Assembly (NCBI GenBank): GCA_028023455.1
Contig: JAQFVV010012394.1
Location: 21,532,900 to 21,596,899, forward strand
Direction: 5' to 3'
From: Epiperipatus broadwayi
Lineage: Eukaryota; Onychophora; Udeonychophora; Euonychophora; Peripatidae
Length of the DNA stretch: 64,000 bases
This document shows, piece by piece, positions 22,310-34,950 of this stretch. Position numbers and translations under genes: made by a program. The notes below the pieces were generated by a model, which did no database searches, had not been told where the DNA came from, and was given only the letters and a program-made list of their open reading frames with translations. Position 1 is the stretch's first letter. Each line of letters starts with the position of its first letter.

Positions 22310-23150
22310 AATCTTCACAGGCACTTTAAACATTTATAATAGCTAAATGATATAGTTTTTTCACTATAGAGGAAACTTTCAAACCTCAACACAAGATAGG
22401 CACTTTAAAAAGATAAGAATGGTCATCTGCCAATCTGAAGCTTCTTGATTTGAGAGTGTGAAAATGTTATTCCCTTCACATTTTTTTTTCATATGTCAAA
22501 TGCGTTGACCGAGAAGCGAACTCGGGCCAGCTGCTTGGAAGGCAGCTATGCTAACCACTAGGCCACCAACGCTTGACAAACTCCCTTCACATTTATATCC
22601 ACTATTTCATTTTTGATAAATTAACACATGAAATCTTGCACATTACAATAAATTAATATTACGATCTTTTAATGGAAATATAGAAACTAATGTAATGTTC
22701 TGATTATTTATCGAGTGCATAGGCAGTATGTAATTATAAAGAAAAAGGCTTTAATCTTTTCCAAAAAAGGCTTTAACCTTTTTCACAGATGCTTTAAATG
22801 TTTGTAATAGCCAAACGATGTAGTCTTTTCATTATAGAGGGAACTCTCAAACCTCAGCACAAGATAGGGATTTTATAAAGATAAGAATGACCCTCTTATC
22901 TTTAATCTGAATTCACATTTATATAGGTCAATCTGAAGCATCTTCATTTGAGAATATGAAGCTGTTACTCCCTCTACATTTAAATCCACCATTTTCTTTT
23001 TAATAAATTAACATATGAAATCTTGTGATTTACAATGAAGTAATGTTATAATCTTTTTAATGGAAATATAGAAATTAATGTAATGTTCTAATTATTTATC
23101 AAGTGCACAGTCAGTATGTATAATTATAAAGAGAAAAAGCTTTATTGTCC
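22310..23150. repeat. H6 tandem duplication inside LINE-C
   Basis: Unit 1 (about 22310-22765, including a SINE) and unit 2 (about 22780-23150) are collinear: cactttaaacattta/gctttaaatgttt, then agaggaaactttcaaacctca, aatctgaagc, taaattaacacatgaaatcttg and agtgcataggcagtatg. Both match the arms of the palindrome at 40106-40809 (agtctgaagtac, gatttgaaagtgtgaa, catgaaatcctacgat). H6 is therefore a small family seen here as a direct repeat and there as an inverted repeat. Confidence 0.7.
22471..22594 (-). mobile_element. SINE-1, antisense, with 13-bp target duplication
   Basis: tcccttcacattt at 22471-22483 and 22582-22594 flanks a SINE-1 read on the minus strand (gcgttggtggcctagtgg ... gctgccttccaagcagc ... 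ttcgcttctcggtcaacgc, tail atttgacatatg plus A run). The H6 unit 2 (22970-22990, ctccctctacatttaaatcc) shows the uninterrupted site, so insertion followed the duplication. Confidence 0.9.
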
Positions 23151-23830
23151 CTTGACATTTAAGACCATCTTCTTCTAAAACTATCAAAGTATTTAAATTG
23201 TATTACATTTGTGAGTTGATGCCTATCGAAGCTAAATGTTACTGAGAAATTTTCTTCCATCATGGCTGATGAAAAAGTTTGAGATTTTTTTAAAATATTA
23301 ATTATAACACCCAGATTTAAATGTTGTATGCAAAACTTTAAGTACATTCTTTAAATTGTCTTTAAAACATACAAAAATAGCACAATCATCAGTATATTGT
23401 AAATCCAGAATCTAAGAAGATGACCCAAAAAAATTATATAGCTAGAAAGAGGAATGGTCCACATGTAGAGCTATATTGCGTGTAAATGGGAGTGATTTGT
23501 GAAATCATGGGTGTATCCATATCTTGAAATTTATATAATAACTTAATCAAATTCAATACATAAGTGGCTTGTTTCATATTAGAGTCACTGTTCAACACTA
23601 TTTGGTAAACAAATAAAATATATGCAATGAATTCCAGTCAAAAAATGGCAAATTCTCATGACATTTGCAATGCCACATCTGAATTGATACATTATATAGT
23701 GGCATATTTCCTCCAGTGCCATCTTTGAATCAACAAATGTTTTATGTAGAAACATAGTTAAGCTATTCATTACAAAAACGTTAAGGTACTAGTTGTCTGA
23801 ATTATAAGTTACAACATAAGTGTGATTAGT

Positions 23831-24460
23831 GTGTATTATAATTTTGTAGATCGTCTTCGGTGTTTCCTGTGACATCATAAAATCTTGAAATATATTGGAA
23901 ACATTCTTATGACTCATGACATCACAACTACATACAGTTTGAATTGTAGTTAATTTTTCAATAACATCGTTACCCTGTACAAAACAAAATGTAATGTTAC
24001 TGTTCCATTAAGGGTTAAAGTACACAATACACACTCATATTTATTATTATATGTCCTGATCCAGACAACTTGGAAAAAGGATGACTAATTATTCAATTTT
24101 TACTGGGCCATACTGTATATTTAATGTGATTTTCCAAGCTGTTTTTTTTTTTTTTTGGGGGGGGGGATAGTGCATTCATCATCTTAACTTTATCCTATCA
24201 CAATCATTCTGAATGTCTCAAATTCAATTACTGCATTTCTTTTTTTCCATTATATATAGTATTCTACTTACATCTGGATAGATAAGTAAAACTTTCACTC
24301 AGAAGAAAAGTAACTAGGCAGTAGAGTATATATACTTAACTCTCCCTTATCATACTTTATTCCTAACTCTTCAAATTTAAAAGTATATCATAAAATAACA
24401 TAGTCTTTCTATTATTATAATGCATATAAATAAAAAAACCTATCATTTCTGTATCAATAT
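23831..24460. other. Spacer with T15G10 tract
   Basis: Contains T15 directly followed by G10 (24142-24166). No gene was recognised. Confidence 0.4.
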
Positions 24461-25388
24461 TCAGGTGTTTCATCTGTATTTATATGTTGGACTATTCCCA
24501 TCATCTAATATGAGTATCGAAGGTCTTTAGAAAAATTTAACTTTATTTTAATATTCCAAATATATTTACCTGTAGTAAATGCACAATATTTCAAGTATTA
24601 TCCTCCCATCTTCTTTAGGTGTTGCTGGCCCGACCAGTGACAGTACTAGCATGGGAATCGAACCTAGATCCGTAGGGTCTTTGAGTATTGAATTTTAATA
24701 TTATGCTCTAACCAACTAAGCCATTCTGTCAAAGGTATCAGCCAGTAGAAATTTTATATACTTATCTATGAGGTTCTTCCTGATATCTCCACTTTTTTCT
24801 AAAAGCAAAATTGATTAGTGGTTTCCATACATTATGCATAGTCATGCTAGGATTGTTTGCCATTGTCATGTGAGCAGATTCTATAAATTTTCTATTTTGT
24901 ACTTTTTCTTCTCTATCCAATATTTTTGTATTTTCCTAATTGAACCTATGTTCATTTCATTTGTACATACCCATAGTCTGCTACCTTAGACCCAAAAAAG
25001 TGAAGAAATCAAGAGGAACCCCATAGATAAGTATATGAAATTTCTACTGACTGTTGCCTTTGGCAGGATGGCTCAGTTGGTTAGAGCATTATCTTAAAAT
25101 TCAATACTCAAACAATCTAAGGGACCAGGTTCGATTCCCATGCTAGAACTGTCACTAGTCAGGTCAGCAACACTTGAAGAAGAGAAGACAATAATACCTT
25201 TTGAAACATTGTGCATATACTAATCTGTGTGCTATTATTAACAGTTGAATGTATTTGGAATATTTAAATAAAGATGAATTTTTCTAACCACATTCGATAC
25301 TTATTTTAGATTATGGAAATAGTCCAACATATAACTACAACTAAAATACCATCATCACAAACCTTCAGAAAAACATCAGGTGTTTCAT
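24461..25388. mobile_element. H3 foldback element with a tRNA-like module in each arm
   Basis: Direct repeats of 13 bp (tcaggtgtttcat, 24461-24473 and 25376-25388) flank arms 24474-24805 and about 24985-25340. Each arm contains a tRNA-like segment: on the plus strand near 25070-25165, ggatggctcagttggttag as D-arm/A box and ccaggttcgattcccatgc as T-arm/B box; the reverse is near 24640-24730. Next to it each arm has a hammerhead-like block: TTGAAGA...CCT-TTT-GAAAC near 25175-25212, and CTAAAGA...TTGAAAT in the other arm. One core base is lost in each. The right end has about 35 bp not mirrored on the left. No coding capacity is present. Confidence 0.8.
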
Positions 25389-26079
25389 GTCTCCAACTCA
25401 TCTGAGGAACTAAAATTTCTGGTAAAATACAGTATGGTGAGAAACATTTCTATGATGGGTCTAACACTTAATGATAATTCAAGATTTAGAGAAATGCATT
25501 GTAAATCTAAAAGGTTTGATTGTTTACAATGTCAGTCGAATATCAGACAAAAAATGTCATGATAAAACCAATATAAGACATTTGATGACATTTAGAGAAT
25601 ATAAGCCTTCACTGCTTCTTAATGATTTGAACAGTACCTTGCAGTGAAGAGGAATCTTCACAGGATAGAGAAATGGTTCTAAGCATCCTTATAGTACGTA
25701 ATAAAAATAGCTTTGTAAAGAAATATTTACATCTGGTAAAATCTGGATTAAATTTTAAAAGAAAATAAATATTTGAACACCAGATGGAATAACGATATAA
25801 TTTTAATATTAATATTTTTTAAAATTATGTATACACATTAGGTCATCAACAAGAATAAAGTTGTTAATTTTTAATTTTATTTTTTGTGATGAAAATCGAT
25901 GATGAAAAATGCAAAAGATACAAGTTTAAATGATATTAAGTTGATTACCTGTAATTTCAAGCTTATGCTTCACCTGTATAGAGACCAGTAGCCTTACACT
26001 TGTGATATGATCAGAATGTTATATGTCATAATTACAGCACTAACCAGTTGCAATGTGAAATAGTAAATAACTATTTTTG
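25389..26079. other. Unassigned AT-rich sequence
   Basis: A 60-codon frame at 25380-25562 overlaps the H3 right boundary and has no recognisable motif. Confidence 0.3.
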
Positions 26080-27500
26080 ATACTTAGGTATTAGACTGGT
26101 ATGCCTTTTCACATCTATAACAGTTGGCCAATAAGTTTCTAATCTTGCGATGTCATCAAATAACGTGCACTAAAATTTCTGACAAACTTAAGTAATAAAT
26201 TTGTCAAAACAGATCATGTGCACATGTTATTTCGTGACATTTTTGCAAGATTTAGAAAGTTAGGAGTAACTGATACATATGTGAAAAGACATAGCAGCTG
26301 TAATACTTAACACTAATCACACCGGCCTAAATCTGAAAAAGTAAACTTTTAACAATATGAAAAATATAAATTTGTACACAAAAATAAGAAAAACACATTA
26401 TGATACTAAATAAAACCAGGCAGTTGTGAGTTTTTAAAGCCCTCCCCCTACACAAGGTACAGCAGTCTGCTGTCTCAAATATGGCCAGAAATTTCCAAAT
26501 TTTACTTAAAATTAAAAAATAGTATGCATATTAACTCTGGCATGAAGTTACAAAATGGACACTAAAGCAAAATTACCAAAAAATAATACTACATAAGCAA
26601 AATAAAAATACTAGATCTATTTAATCACTTAAATAAGTATATTAACTACAAAATGGACAGTAAAACAAATAAAAAAGAAACAAAATACATCATTAGCTAT
26701 GACAGAAAAGTAAAAAATGGACAGATCGAAGAAATAGCCTATATCTAGTTCAGATTTTTTTTAAAATGGAGAGTTAAAATACAGGATCTTCATCAAGAAA
26801 TGTCTAACTACATTTATTTTGTTAATAAACAGAAAAAGAAATTAGTAGAACTTTTATCAAAATGTAAAAAAAAAAAAAATAGTAAACTTTTATTAAAATG
26901 GATCTTCTTTATGCAGTCGGCAGATTGTAGTTCTTGATATTCGGGGAGGGGGGGGGCATGAAAAAATAATTAGTAAACTTTGATTAAAACAGAAACAATG
27001 TTGTAGACTGATTTTTTAAATATTGTCCAGAATGCAAATGAAAATATCTTTTTTGTTCAGTCTCTGTCAGTAGATCCTAGTTCCTCAATTTTATGTGCTT
27101 TTCAGAAATCTGAATAAATTATCTAGCCTTCTTCCACATTTTGTTTGATCGTTTCAATCAGAGTTTGCTGCGGTTCTATCCTCAAATTTCCACAATGAAA
27201 CAAAAACGCACAACTACCTGTTTTTATTTAGTATCGTAATGTGTTTTTATTTTTATATGTCAAAGTATCGGCCGGGAAGCGCGCAAACCCGGAGTAACTG
27301 TTTGTAAGGCAGCTTTGCTGACCGCTCGACCACCAACATTTTTGTGTACAAATTTATCACTTAAGTTTGTCAGAAGTTTCGTTGTTCACATTATTTGAAG
27401 AGATCGATGGGTTTATTTGATGGGAGTGCAAGATTAGAAATTTATGGGCAGAATGACATGGATGTGAAAAACGCATAACAGGTCTAAAATGTAAGTACCC
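26080..27500. repeat. Compound foldback around decayed tandem repeats
   Basis: Three related segments are present. 26087-26205 (plus) has gacaaacttaagtaataaattt. 26200-26315 is an inverted version of it. 27340-27470 is inverted relative to the first. 26365-26440 and the reverse complement of 27190-27250 also pair (aaatttgtacacaaaaat, aacacattatgatactaaa). Between them, 26540-26720 has loose repeats of an acaaaatggacagtaaa word. This suggests two rounds of inverted insertion, with a SINE-2 later added on the right. Confidence 0.6.
27241..27345 (-). mobile_element. SINE-2, antisense, filled site
   Basis: The minus strand reads ggtggtcgagcggtcagc, ctgccttacaaac, cgggtttgcg-type T arm and tail atactttgacatataaaaa. 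The inverted partner at 26375-26400 lacks it (aaatttgtacacaaaaata joined directly to agaaaaacacatta), giving an empty-site comparison. The target duplication is short and A-rich (aaaaat). Confidence 0.8.
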
Positions 27501-27533
27501 TATTTTTTACTGAATTAAATATATATTTTTAAG

Positions 27534-27632
27534 TGTCATAGCATCGGCCGGGACGTGAACCCGCAACCCGGGCAACTGCCTGCTAGTGCAAGGCAGTCGC
27601 GTTGACCTCTCGACCACCAAATTATATTTTTT
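27534..27632 (-). mobile_element. SINE-2, antisense
   Basis: The best-preserved SINE-2: ggtggtcgagaggtcaacgc, gactgccttgcac, caggcagttgcccgg, then a cgggttcacgtcccggccga T-arm/acceptor region, tail tgctatgacact. The GC-rich body contrasts with its surroundings. Possible A/T-rich target repeats (about aaatatatttttt) are ambiguous. Confidence 0.8.
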
Positions 27633-30600
27633 TAACTAATAAAATATCACACAATTTCAGCTTACTCATTGTTATATCAGCAGCATTTTTTCCTCTTCAT
27701 ATTTCTATGTCATCTACTGTAATGTAAGCTCTAGTAACTGATAGAAATCAGGTGAAGTGTTTAATAAATCCCTATTCAGTGTTACCCTATTCAATATCGC
27801 TATATTAATTTCAAATGGACCTTTAGGATCTACAGCAACCTCTTTCTAGCAGTCATCATCTCTATTTTAATTATCAAACTATCAAAACTTTTTTTAAAAT
27901 TGTGGACCATTCAATGCATTTTAAGTAGATGCGGAAGAAACGGTATATAGAAGATCATATTTAGTTTTAGTTCTTCAGTTATAATAAATAAGTCTATATA
28001 ATTACTGTATATGTATTCACATATCTTTTTTTAAAAAAGGTAAATAAACAAAAATGGTATTTAAATTAAAACTGGAAAATGTCTTATTACAATTTTATTC
28101 GAATTTGGTTTTATTTTCTAAATAACATTTAAAAAAGATTGTAGAATATCTACATAAGAATATAAAAACGAAATTAATCACGTAATGTTTTTAATGATTT
28201 CTTTTTGTATTTTTTTAAATAAAAAATGTGGGGGGTGGAAACTTAAGTTGAGATTATCTTTATTTGTGTTTTTAAATAATCTTTGAAAAATTATACATTC
28301 TGAGCTGAGAAAAACGTAAACAGTATTCTTTTATTCATTTACGTTTTTTTAATATTGAAATTAGTTATTGTTTTGTTTAATTTAAAAAAATATAAATTGC
28401 AATGACTAATTTTTGGATTTTAGGTTAGTTTTAATAGCAAATGTCAACATTCGTTTTATCTTCAACTCATTAAATATATTTTCATAAAAGTTTAATCAAT
28501 AGTTTATATATAGAAAAGAAAATTAATTAGCTCTATGCTTTACTTTAAATATCGGTTTTCATTAGGAATTTTTTTCTATTCAGAGATTAATATCTCAAGT
28601 TTCATGGTAATAGTAATGATATATGTATTAAATAACATTGAAGATTTCCCTTGATCCCAAAAATTTAATAATAGGTTAACTAACTTGAATAAAATGTAAG
28701 TAAAATATAAAGTAATATTAATTTCAATTATGGGGCTTACCACTTTTTATTATAGCAGTTGCTACACTAGAGGAAAGTTTTGACAAATTATTCAGTGCAA
28801 GACACATACATTTCAGAAATAAATTCCTTCATCACCTAATTAGGAGTAATATAAATAATTCATATAAATATAGCAGCTATATGAATATTAAAACATATAG
28901 TATGGCGCCCATGATAAAAATTGTATTGTGTGTGATGATTAGAAAACATACTTTCAAATTTATTTATATATAAATTAAGATGCACTAATATTTTGATGTT
29001 TGGATTTTTAAATTAATGTCTTTAATAGGAATTTCTAATTCTGTTTTGACAGGCATCTAGACATGTAGAAATAGGCTAATTTATAGTAAACAATAGCAGC
29101 GCTAAACAAATTGATAGCCATTACATTATTAGTTTATACTGTGTACCTATAATATTCAGTTAATGGTAATCAGTATTCTGAGGCAACCAATGAAGGAAGT
29201 TGTTTCTGAAATGCATATTTTGAAAATAGTCATTTTTTTTATATAATCTTGTTATGTGCTTGAAGATTGGAGCTGATCTCTCTGCAAATGTATTTACTTA
29301 TAAGTAATGTTATGTAAGTAGCCAATCCAATATTTATACAAATAAAGCAGCATAGTGTAAGGAATATGTCTTTTTGTAGTCTCTCATAGAGAAACAGTGG
29401 GAAAACATTACTTATCAGACTTACTAATTGTCAGGTGGTGAGACTTTGAATGTTTTTAATCTTTGAAACACTCTTTATTTAAAATTACTAAATAGCTAGC
29501 TATTTGCTGATCAATCTTATATGGTTAATTAATTGATTAGAAACCATGTACCTGGATGTAAAATCTCAAGTTTGAATAAAATCTGAAAAAAATTCAAATA
29601 CCCAAATTAAAAAAATGGCGAATTGGTGTGGTAGCTACTCTACAATTAAATTCTTTTATAAATGTCAAAAAATTATAATTACATTCAAAGTTTTAAATTT
29701 AACTTTTAAAATTTATGCCCCATTAACAATTTATTTTACTTCATAGATTAAACATTTATCATTAAATTTGAATCTAAAATTCGAATAATTTTTAAATGCT
29801 TTTATTTGACTTAGAAATTCTGTTTCTATGTTGTTCAAATTTTGTAAAAATTTTTAACATACTTCTATCAAATGGATTTTTTTTTTTTTTTTAATTTCAT
29901 ACATTTGTTAGATATTGATGGCAATGCAATATGAGACTGAAATATTTCAAGGTTGTCCAGTCTCGCAGTGAATTTCAAAATGCTTGACATTGGTTCAACA
30001 AGTTTTCAGTGCTACACAATAGATGGCAGTATTTTTTAAAACAATTTTTTTTATTGAATATTCACTAAAAAGCATTTATAGTTAATTAAAGTAAAAAAAA
30101 AATGAAGAAAGAAATTGTATTTTTTCTTAATTGTTTTAAAGTTTTGCTTTAACAAATAAACAATCTTGTAAATAATTTTTAACATGCATGAATTTCATTT
30201 CATAAGCTGAAAGTGACATTGTTTATATTCGTAGTTTATAAATTTGAATATAAATCTTTACAAAAATTTATTGCAAAATATATAATAACTAAAAAGTAAA
30301 AAATAATATATATATAAAAATATTTTATAAAAAATGCTTTTATTTAATTTGAAGTGTAATGCACTAAAACAAAATATATATATTTTTATTGGACCACAAT
30401 TAAGATGAGTGAATTAATTTATTGACACATACCCTACACACACACTTATTTTTTATGTTAAATATATCAACCCTCATTGTGATCCAAATATATATATATA
30501 TATTGGTTTTTAGTACAGTCTATAAAATATTTTTATGTATATATTATTATAATGCCACTTATTCCACAAGGTTTCATCCTTAATGGTAATGCATTTCATG

Positions 30601-30834
30601 ATGTTACATTTTCAAAGTCAATTTATATAATAATTCTCAAAAGAATGAAAAATGATGGGAGTTTTGAGATATGAATTTGAAGAAATAAAACTAAAAAAGA
30701 TAAATTGATGACAGGATAATAAAAATATTTGTAAAATGAGTAAAAATGAATATTAAAGAAATTGAAAAGCAAAAATTGAGTATATCCCAAACATAAAGTG
30801 ATGAATGGTAGATTGCAAATATACATATATCATT
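27633..30834. other. Long AT-rich spacer, no feature recognised
   Basis: Poly-A/T runs and AT microsatellites. No long inverted repeats, tRNA boxes or LINE motifs were seen on either strand. Old, saturated repeats cannot be excluded. Confidence 0.35.
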
Positions 30835-30960
30835 AAAAACTACTCAACACTTAGGCAATCCCAATACCAATAACAATCAACAATTTCAGACTGTTGTCAA
30901 GACAACTTTTTAACAATAAAGGTTGAATCCCACCTTTATTAATGGTCAAATATACTTATA
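30835..30960 (+). repeat. R-330 repeat, partial copy
   Basis: actcaacacttaggcaatc, accaataacaatcaacaattt, actgttgtcaagacaac and aacaataaagg match 34425-34510 and the reverse complement of 51235-51330. It continues past aacaataaagg with cctttattaatgg, as in the 51-kb copy. Confidence 0.7.
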
Positions 30961-32939
30961 TAGATACTGTAACGTATTCCACATTTTGGTAGATCTGGTA
31001 GGCCTTCTTTTACTCACTGTAAATTTAGTGAAAGTTAATCAAGCTATGAATACAGAAAATATAAATATTTCATTCATATTTTTATAAAACATAGCTATAT
31101 TTCCTGATTAACTGACCTACCGATTATTTCGACTTATGCTAACAGCGGAATCAACTTTTTATTTCTGTTTATAAGGGCACCAGTGCTGAAATACATCATA
31201 TCACTCATCGTAAATAAAAAAGAAAGTGGTTTTAAGAGAAAACTGGGTCATATTTTACCGTAACTATAATTATTTTCTAGATATTATTATTATTGGAGCT
31301 TAGTCAATGAATAATGGCAAAGGTAAATTATACTTTCAAATCTTAATAAGCTAATAATAAATTTAATAATAATCATCAATAACGTACAATGAAAAGTTGA
31401 TATTAGAAATAAATATTTTATTCTAATAAATTAAAATGTTTAAAGATAAATTACTAATTGGAAAGCACACATACTAATTCAGATATAATTCAATTAATTA
31501 AACAGTTAAACAATTAAAGTTCTTAGGTAAACAAATTTCTTCTTAAATAATAAATTTAATGTCTCTATCAGGATCCTATTATAAGATTATTGAAAAATGT
31601 TTTGCAAATGCTTCATTTTGTCACAACCAGAAATATTTAATCTTAACTTACCGGTAAGCTTAGCGAGTTCACGAAGATTGTAGATTATGTAACAGTTTGC
31701 TACCTGTGTGTAACATGTATATAGGTGGTATACATTTATTACATATTTAAAATCTAAATTTCTTCCTTTTTTTTGTTTAAAAGGGAATTCTGATGCGAAC
31801 ATACATATATAGTTAGTTCTGCACTGTACTCTTATCACTCACCCAGCATATTTATGGACGTCAATTTGACTCCAAGCGCCAATCCTATTTATGAGTAAAT
31901 AAGAATTATGCTGGGAGAGAATGAGTATCAATTTCTAATAGATAGAGCTTATACCTCTGGCTAGCTCACTCAGGGGTAGTGGTCGTTGACCATGGGAAAG
32001 AGGTGGGAGAACAGATCAAGTGTGCACAGAATGCATAAACGATTCGTTTTACTTTCTTACTTTCATTCTTAATACTACTCTCTAACTGTACTATGTGATC
32101 TAGGCTTTTAAAGAAATTAACATTAAACACACACCATTATACTTAAAACATTAACTTAATATTTATTAATAAAACAAAATAGAATCCCATAATTGGGTAT
32201 TGGTTTGTGCTCGAATACTTGAATGATATACATGCAAATACACACACCTGCATAAGTTCATAAATGTAACAAAAAACATATATATCATAGCATATAAAGT
32301 AAATGCAATCAGTCATTATCCGGTCTATTCATTCATATAGTTATATAGGGTGTTATTTCAGATATCTCTTTATTTTCTTTTAGCCCTTACGCATTATTAT
32401 TTTACTGAAATATGTTCTTATTCAAGAGGTGACTGGTATTTATGAAAATATTTGAGTTACCTTGCTTTATCTCACCCGGGTGTAGATGAATGGTAATGTT
32501 CACTGGCTTCATGCTGCGATGTAGTGAATAAGTGATTTCTTTCTTTTTGAAGTCCTCCATGGATTCCATAAGGCACAATCAATGGCGTTCAGTGAATGTT
32601 GTTCTCTCTGTAATTTAGGAAGGGCTTCGCTCCTACATGGACAGTAACCGCAATACCTCCGCAGGATGGATGGCAGAGACCGGTCCGTTCTTGTTCTTTA
32701 CCCCAGCCTGTTCATGGTTGACCAAGATATATCATTTTTAACTAATTTTCCTTCAATCCTGCTCGTGGCATTAACAGTTCTAGAATCCTCTTCAAAGTTC
32801 AGCTTTCAAACCCTAATTAAAAATGCTATTGTTCCCTCTCTTCTTTTTAATGAAACCACGTGGTTTGCCAATAGAAAACCTTTTAATAACTCTTCTTTTT
32901 TTTCTATATGTTCAGGAATTTCAATTATACCTTGAGATC
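30961..32939. other. Unassigned region with more complex stretches
   Basis: 31840-32050 and 32450-32720 are less AT-rich. The 89-codon frame at 32666-32935 is not recognised and shows no family signature. No gene is claimed. Confidence 0.3.
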
Positions 32940-33012
32940 CACATAACATTTTCTTTTATTTATAACATTTTCATTTTTATTTATAACATTTTCTTTTATT
33001 TATAACATTTTT
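32940..33012 (+). repeat. Short tandem array, about 20-bp unit
   Basis: The word ataacattttcttttattt recurs three to four times with small changes. It is a simple minisatellite. Confidence 0.8.
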
Positions 33013-34189
33013 TTTTCTAATTAAAACGGCTTTGTCTCGAGATAGCAATCTACACATTTTTGAATTCTTTATTTTCAATTAACATGTCTTTTGGAATTTG
33101 TGCCTTTCATCGTCCATCTTGGAAACAATTTCCTTTTAATTAAAATAGCTTTATTCCTTAAGATAGCAATCTATAACTTTCCTAATTCTTTCTTTGCAAT
33201 TAACTTTTTTTTTTTTTGTAAATTCTTTCCTTAGTCGTCCATCTTGGAATTAAAGCTTGGCCATATAAATTTTTTTATTTTTATGAATCTATTACATTTA
33301 TTCACCCATGCAGCAATATAAATACACATGCCTCTAAACAAAATACAAGAGCACAAACCATATAACCCCCCGTCCCTCTTATGTTTCAATCTATTTTTAT
33401 TTACCCGTTTAAAATATATACACACACGCATACAAAACAACAACAGAAAAAAAATAATTTAACTTAATATTACTTTTGATTGAGTATATATATATGCTCA
33501 CTGGTATCGTCCTATGCCTTAGAACAGGGTTTGAACCCAGCCCTGTTATAATTACTATGCATAATTTTTTTGTGGAAGAATGAGTTCAGCCATTAGTTAT
33601 ACATTGATCTTGGTCTATCCTACTGGTTGGTCATGAAAGCTTGTCTGGTGTCCATCTTCAGGAACGATGTCAGCAAAACCCTCGGTCCACTCCAACATTC
33701 AAAATTATTTCAGCGTAGAGTGGTCCCGGATATATTTTGTTATCCAGAACCAACCAAAAGAAAAACAGACAAGACAAGACGCTGATCAAACTAGTCTCTT
33801 TCTTTTTATACTCTAGGTCCAGTTTTCAGACTTCTGTGCATACCTTTTGTTTTTGTCAAAAATACACATTGATAATCCTGTGCATTCTTTTATATTTTTC
33901 AGTTACAAAGTCTTTATTTTTTTTAGCATAATTCTGCCATCTTTAATTAGCTAAAAAGATTTTTTTTAGCTTATCTGGATTAGTAATTTGTATGTCTTTT
34001 ATTCTTTCCAAATTTTACTTTTATTTTTAATTAGATAAAAAAATATGGACGAAAATTTAACTTTCATTGTACGTTTTAAAAAAATAAATTATACAAACTA
34101 AAAAAAAAATTTAATTGCATCTTTTTAATAAGATCGCTAAACTTAGTTTTTTTTTAGCTTTTACCAAATGCCAATGTATTTGTACCATA
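33013..34189. other. AT-rich region with an unassigned complex block at 33500-33730
   Basis: 33500-33730 contains cctatgccttagaacaggg followed by tttgaacccagccctg, a possible T-arm-like palindrome. The minus strand also has ctgaagatggacacc, but no GAAAC follows. It might be another small retroelement. It cannot be classified from one copy. Confidence 0.3.
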
Positions 34190-34510
34190 TATAAATAAAC
34201 GGTACAATACTAAAGATTGCAACATGACCACAGAGATTGAAATTATTGATACAAAGAAATTTAAATAAACCAGTAAATATATCCTAGTCTGAAAGTAAAC
34301 TAATAAATAGTCAATTATAACATTACAAACTGCAATTATAAATATCAAATTGGACCCAAAGTATTACTTAAATAATAAGTGTAACAATGCTCAAGGTTAA
34401 TGGGTTTATAAATAATCATTAAAATCCAGTCAACACTTAGACAATCTCAATACCAGTGACAATCAACAATTTCAAACTGTTGTCAAGGCAACCTTTTTTT
34501 AACAATAAAA
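34190..34510 (+). repeat. R-330 repeat, circularly permuted copy
   Basis: 34215-34390 (actaaagattgcaacatg ... aataataagtgtaacaatg) corresponds to the second half of the 51-kb copy. 34420-34510 (tcattaaaatccagtcaac ... ttgtcaaggcaacc) corresponds to its first half. The order of halves is swapped relative to the 51-kb copy, as expected if the element exists as tandem monomers of roughly 330 bp. The 64-codon minus-strand frame here is incidental. Confidence 0.7.
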
Positions 34511-34950
34511 TTATCCTTAAATATTCTTAAAAAATATGAAAAATCCAAAAGATGAAAGAAGGTAATACGAACTTTTATTTGCACTACAATTATTATTATT
34601 ATTAGTCAGTAATAATATATAAAGAGAATACACCTTTAATGCTTTGATTTGGTTCTTCTGATTCCAGATCTTTTTCACATTTCACCAACATATTTTTATC
34701 TCACATTATAAATCTTCTGATTTCATTATTAGATCTTTATTGTTATAAATATTCTGCATTTGAATGTATTCAAATTCTTGAAAATTTATAGAAATAAATA
34801 TTAATTTTATTATTTATAATTTTTATATATAAAAACTGACATTATATTGCATACATTTATTAATATCATCAAAATTGAAAATTAATTTGATCCTTATGCT
34901 GTTAGTTCACATAATTGTTAAGAATATAATATAAAATAATATATATAACA
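34511..34950. other. AT-rich spacer
   Basis: Nothing recognised. Confidence 0.35.

Larger units (their letters stand above)
21640..23830 (-). pseudogene. LINE-C, long antisense copy with RT remnants
   Basis: Read on the minus strand from right to left. 23770-23585 holds a KTFVDSKMALEEI-like block, equivalent to the RT region with KAFD...AL (motif A surroundings). 23400-23340 holds LQYTDDCAIF, the F/YxDD catalytic motif C. 23347-23160 continues to a QFKYF block corresponding to the FKYLG segment. 22150-21770 holds a WICERNE...MFYGELE block, equivalent to the conserved WAGHV-R...YGEL segment of animal LINE polyproteins. It is broken by stops and frameshifts, and its middle (22310-23150) is a tandem duplication of non-LINE sequence with a SINE in it. 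RT activity is impossible in this state. Confidence 0.7.

Noticed and set aside
20559-22594. Functional tRNA-Gly genes
   Set aside because: Every copy has a SINE tail, A run and usually target duplications, with mutations in paired arms.
25065-25165. Stand-alone tRNA gene
   Set aside because: A and B boxes are present, but the segment is mirrored in the other arm of a foldback element and the anticodon region does not fold well by eye.
33630-33680. Hammerhead from CTGAAGA on the minus strand
   Set aside because: The downstream GAAAC is missing and stem II is poor.
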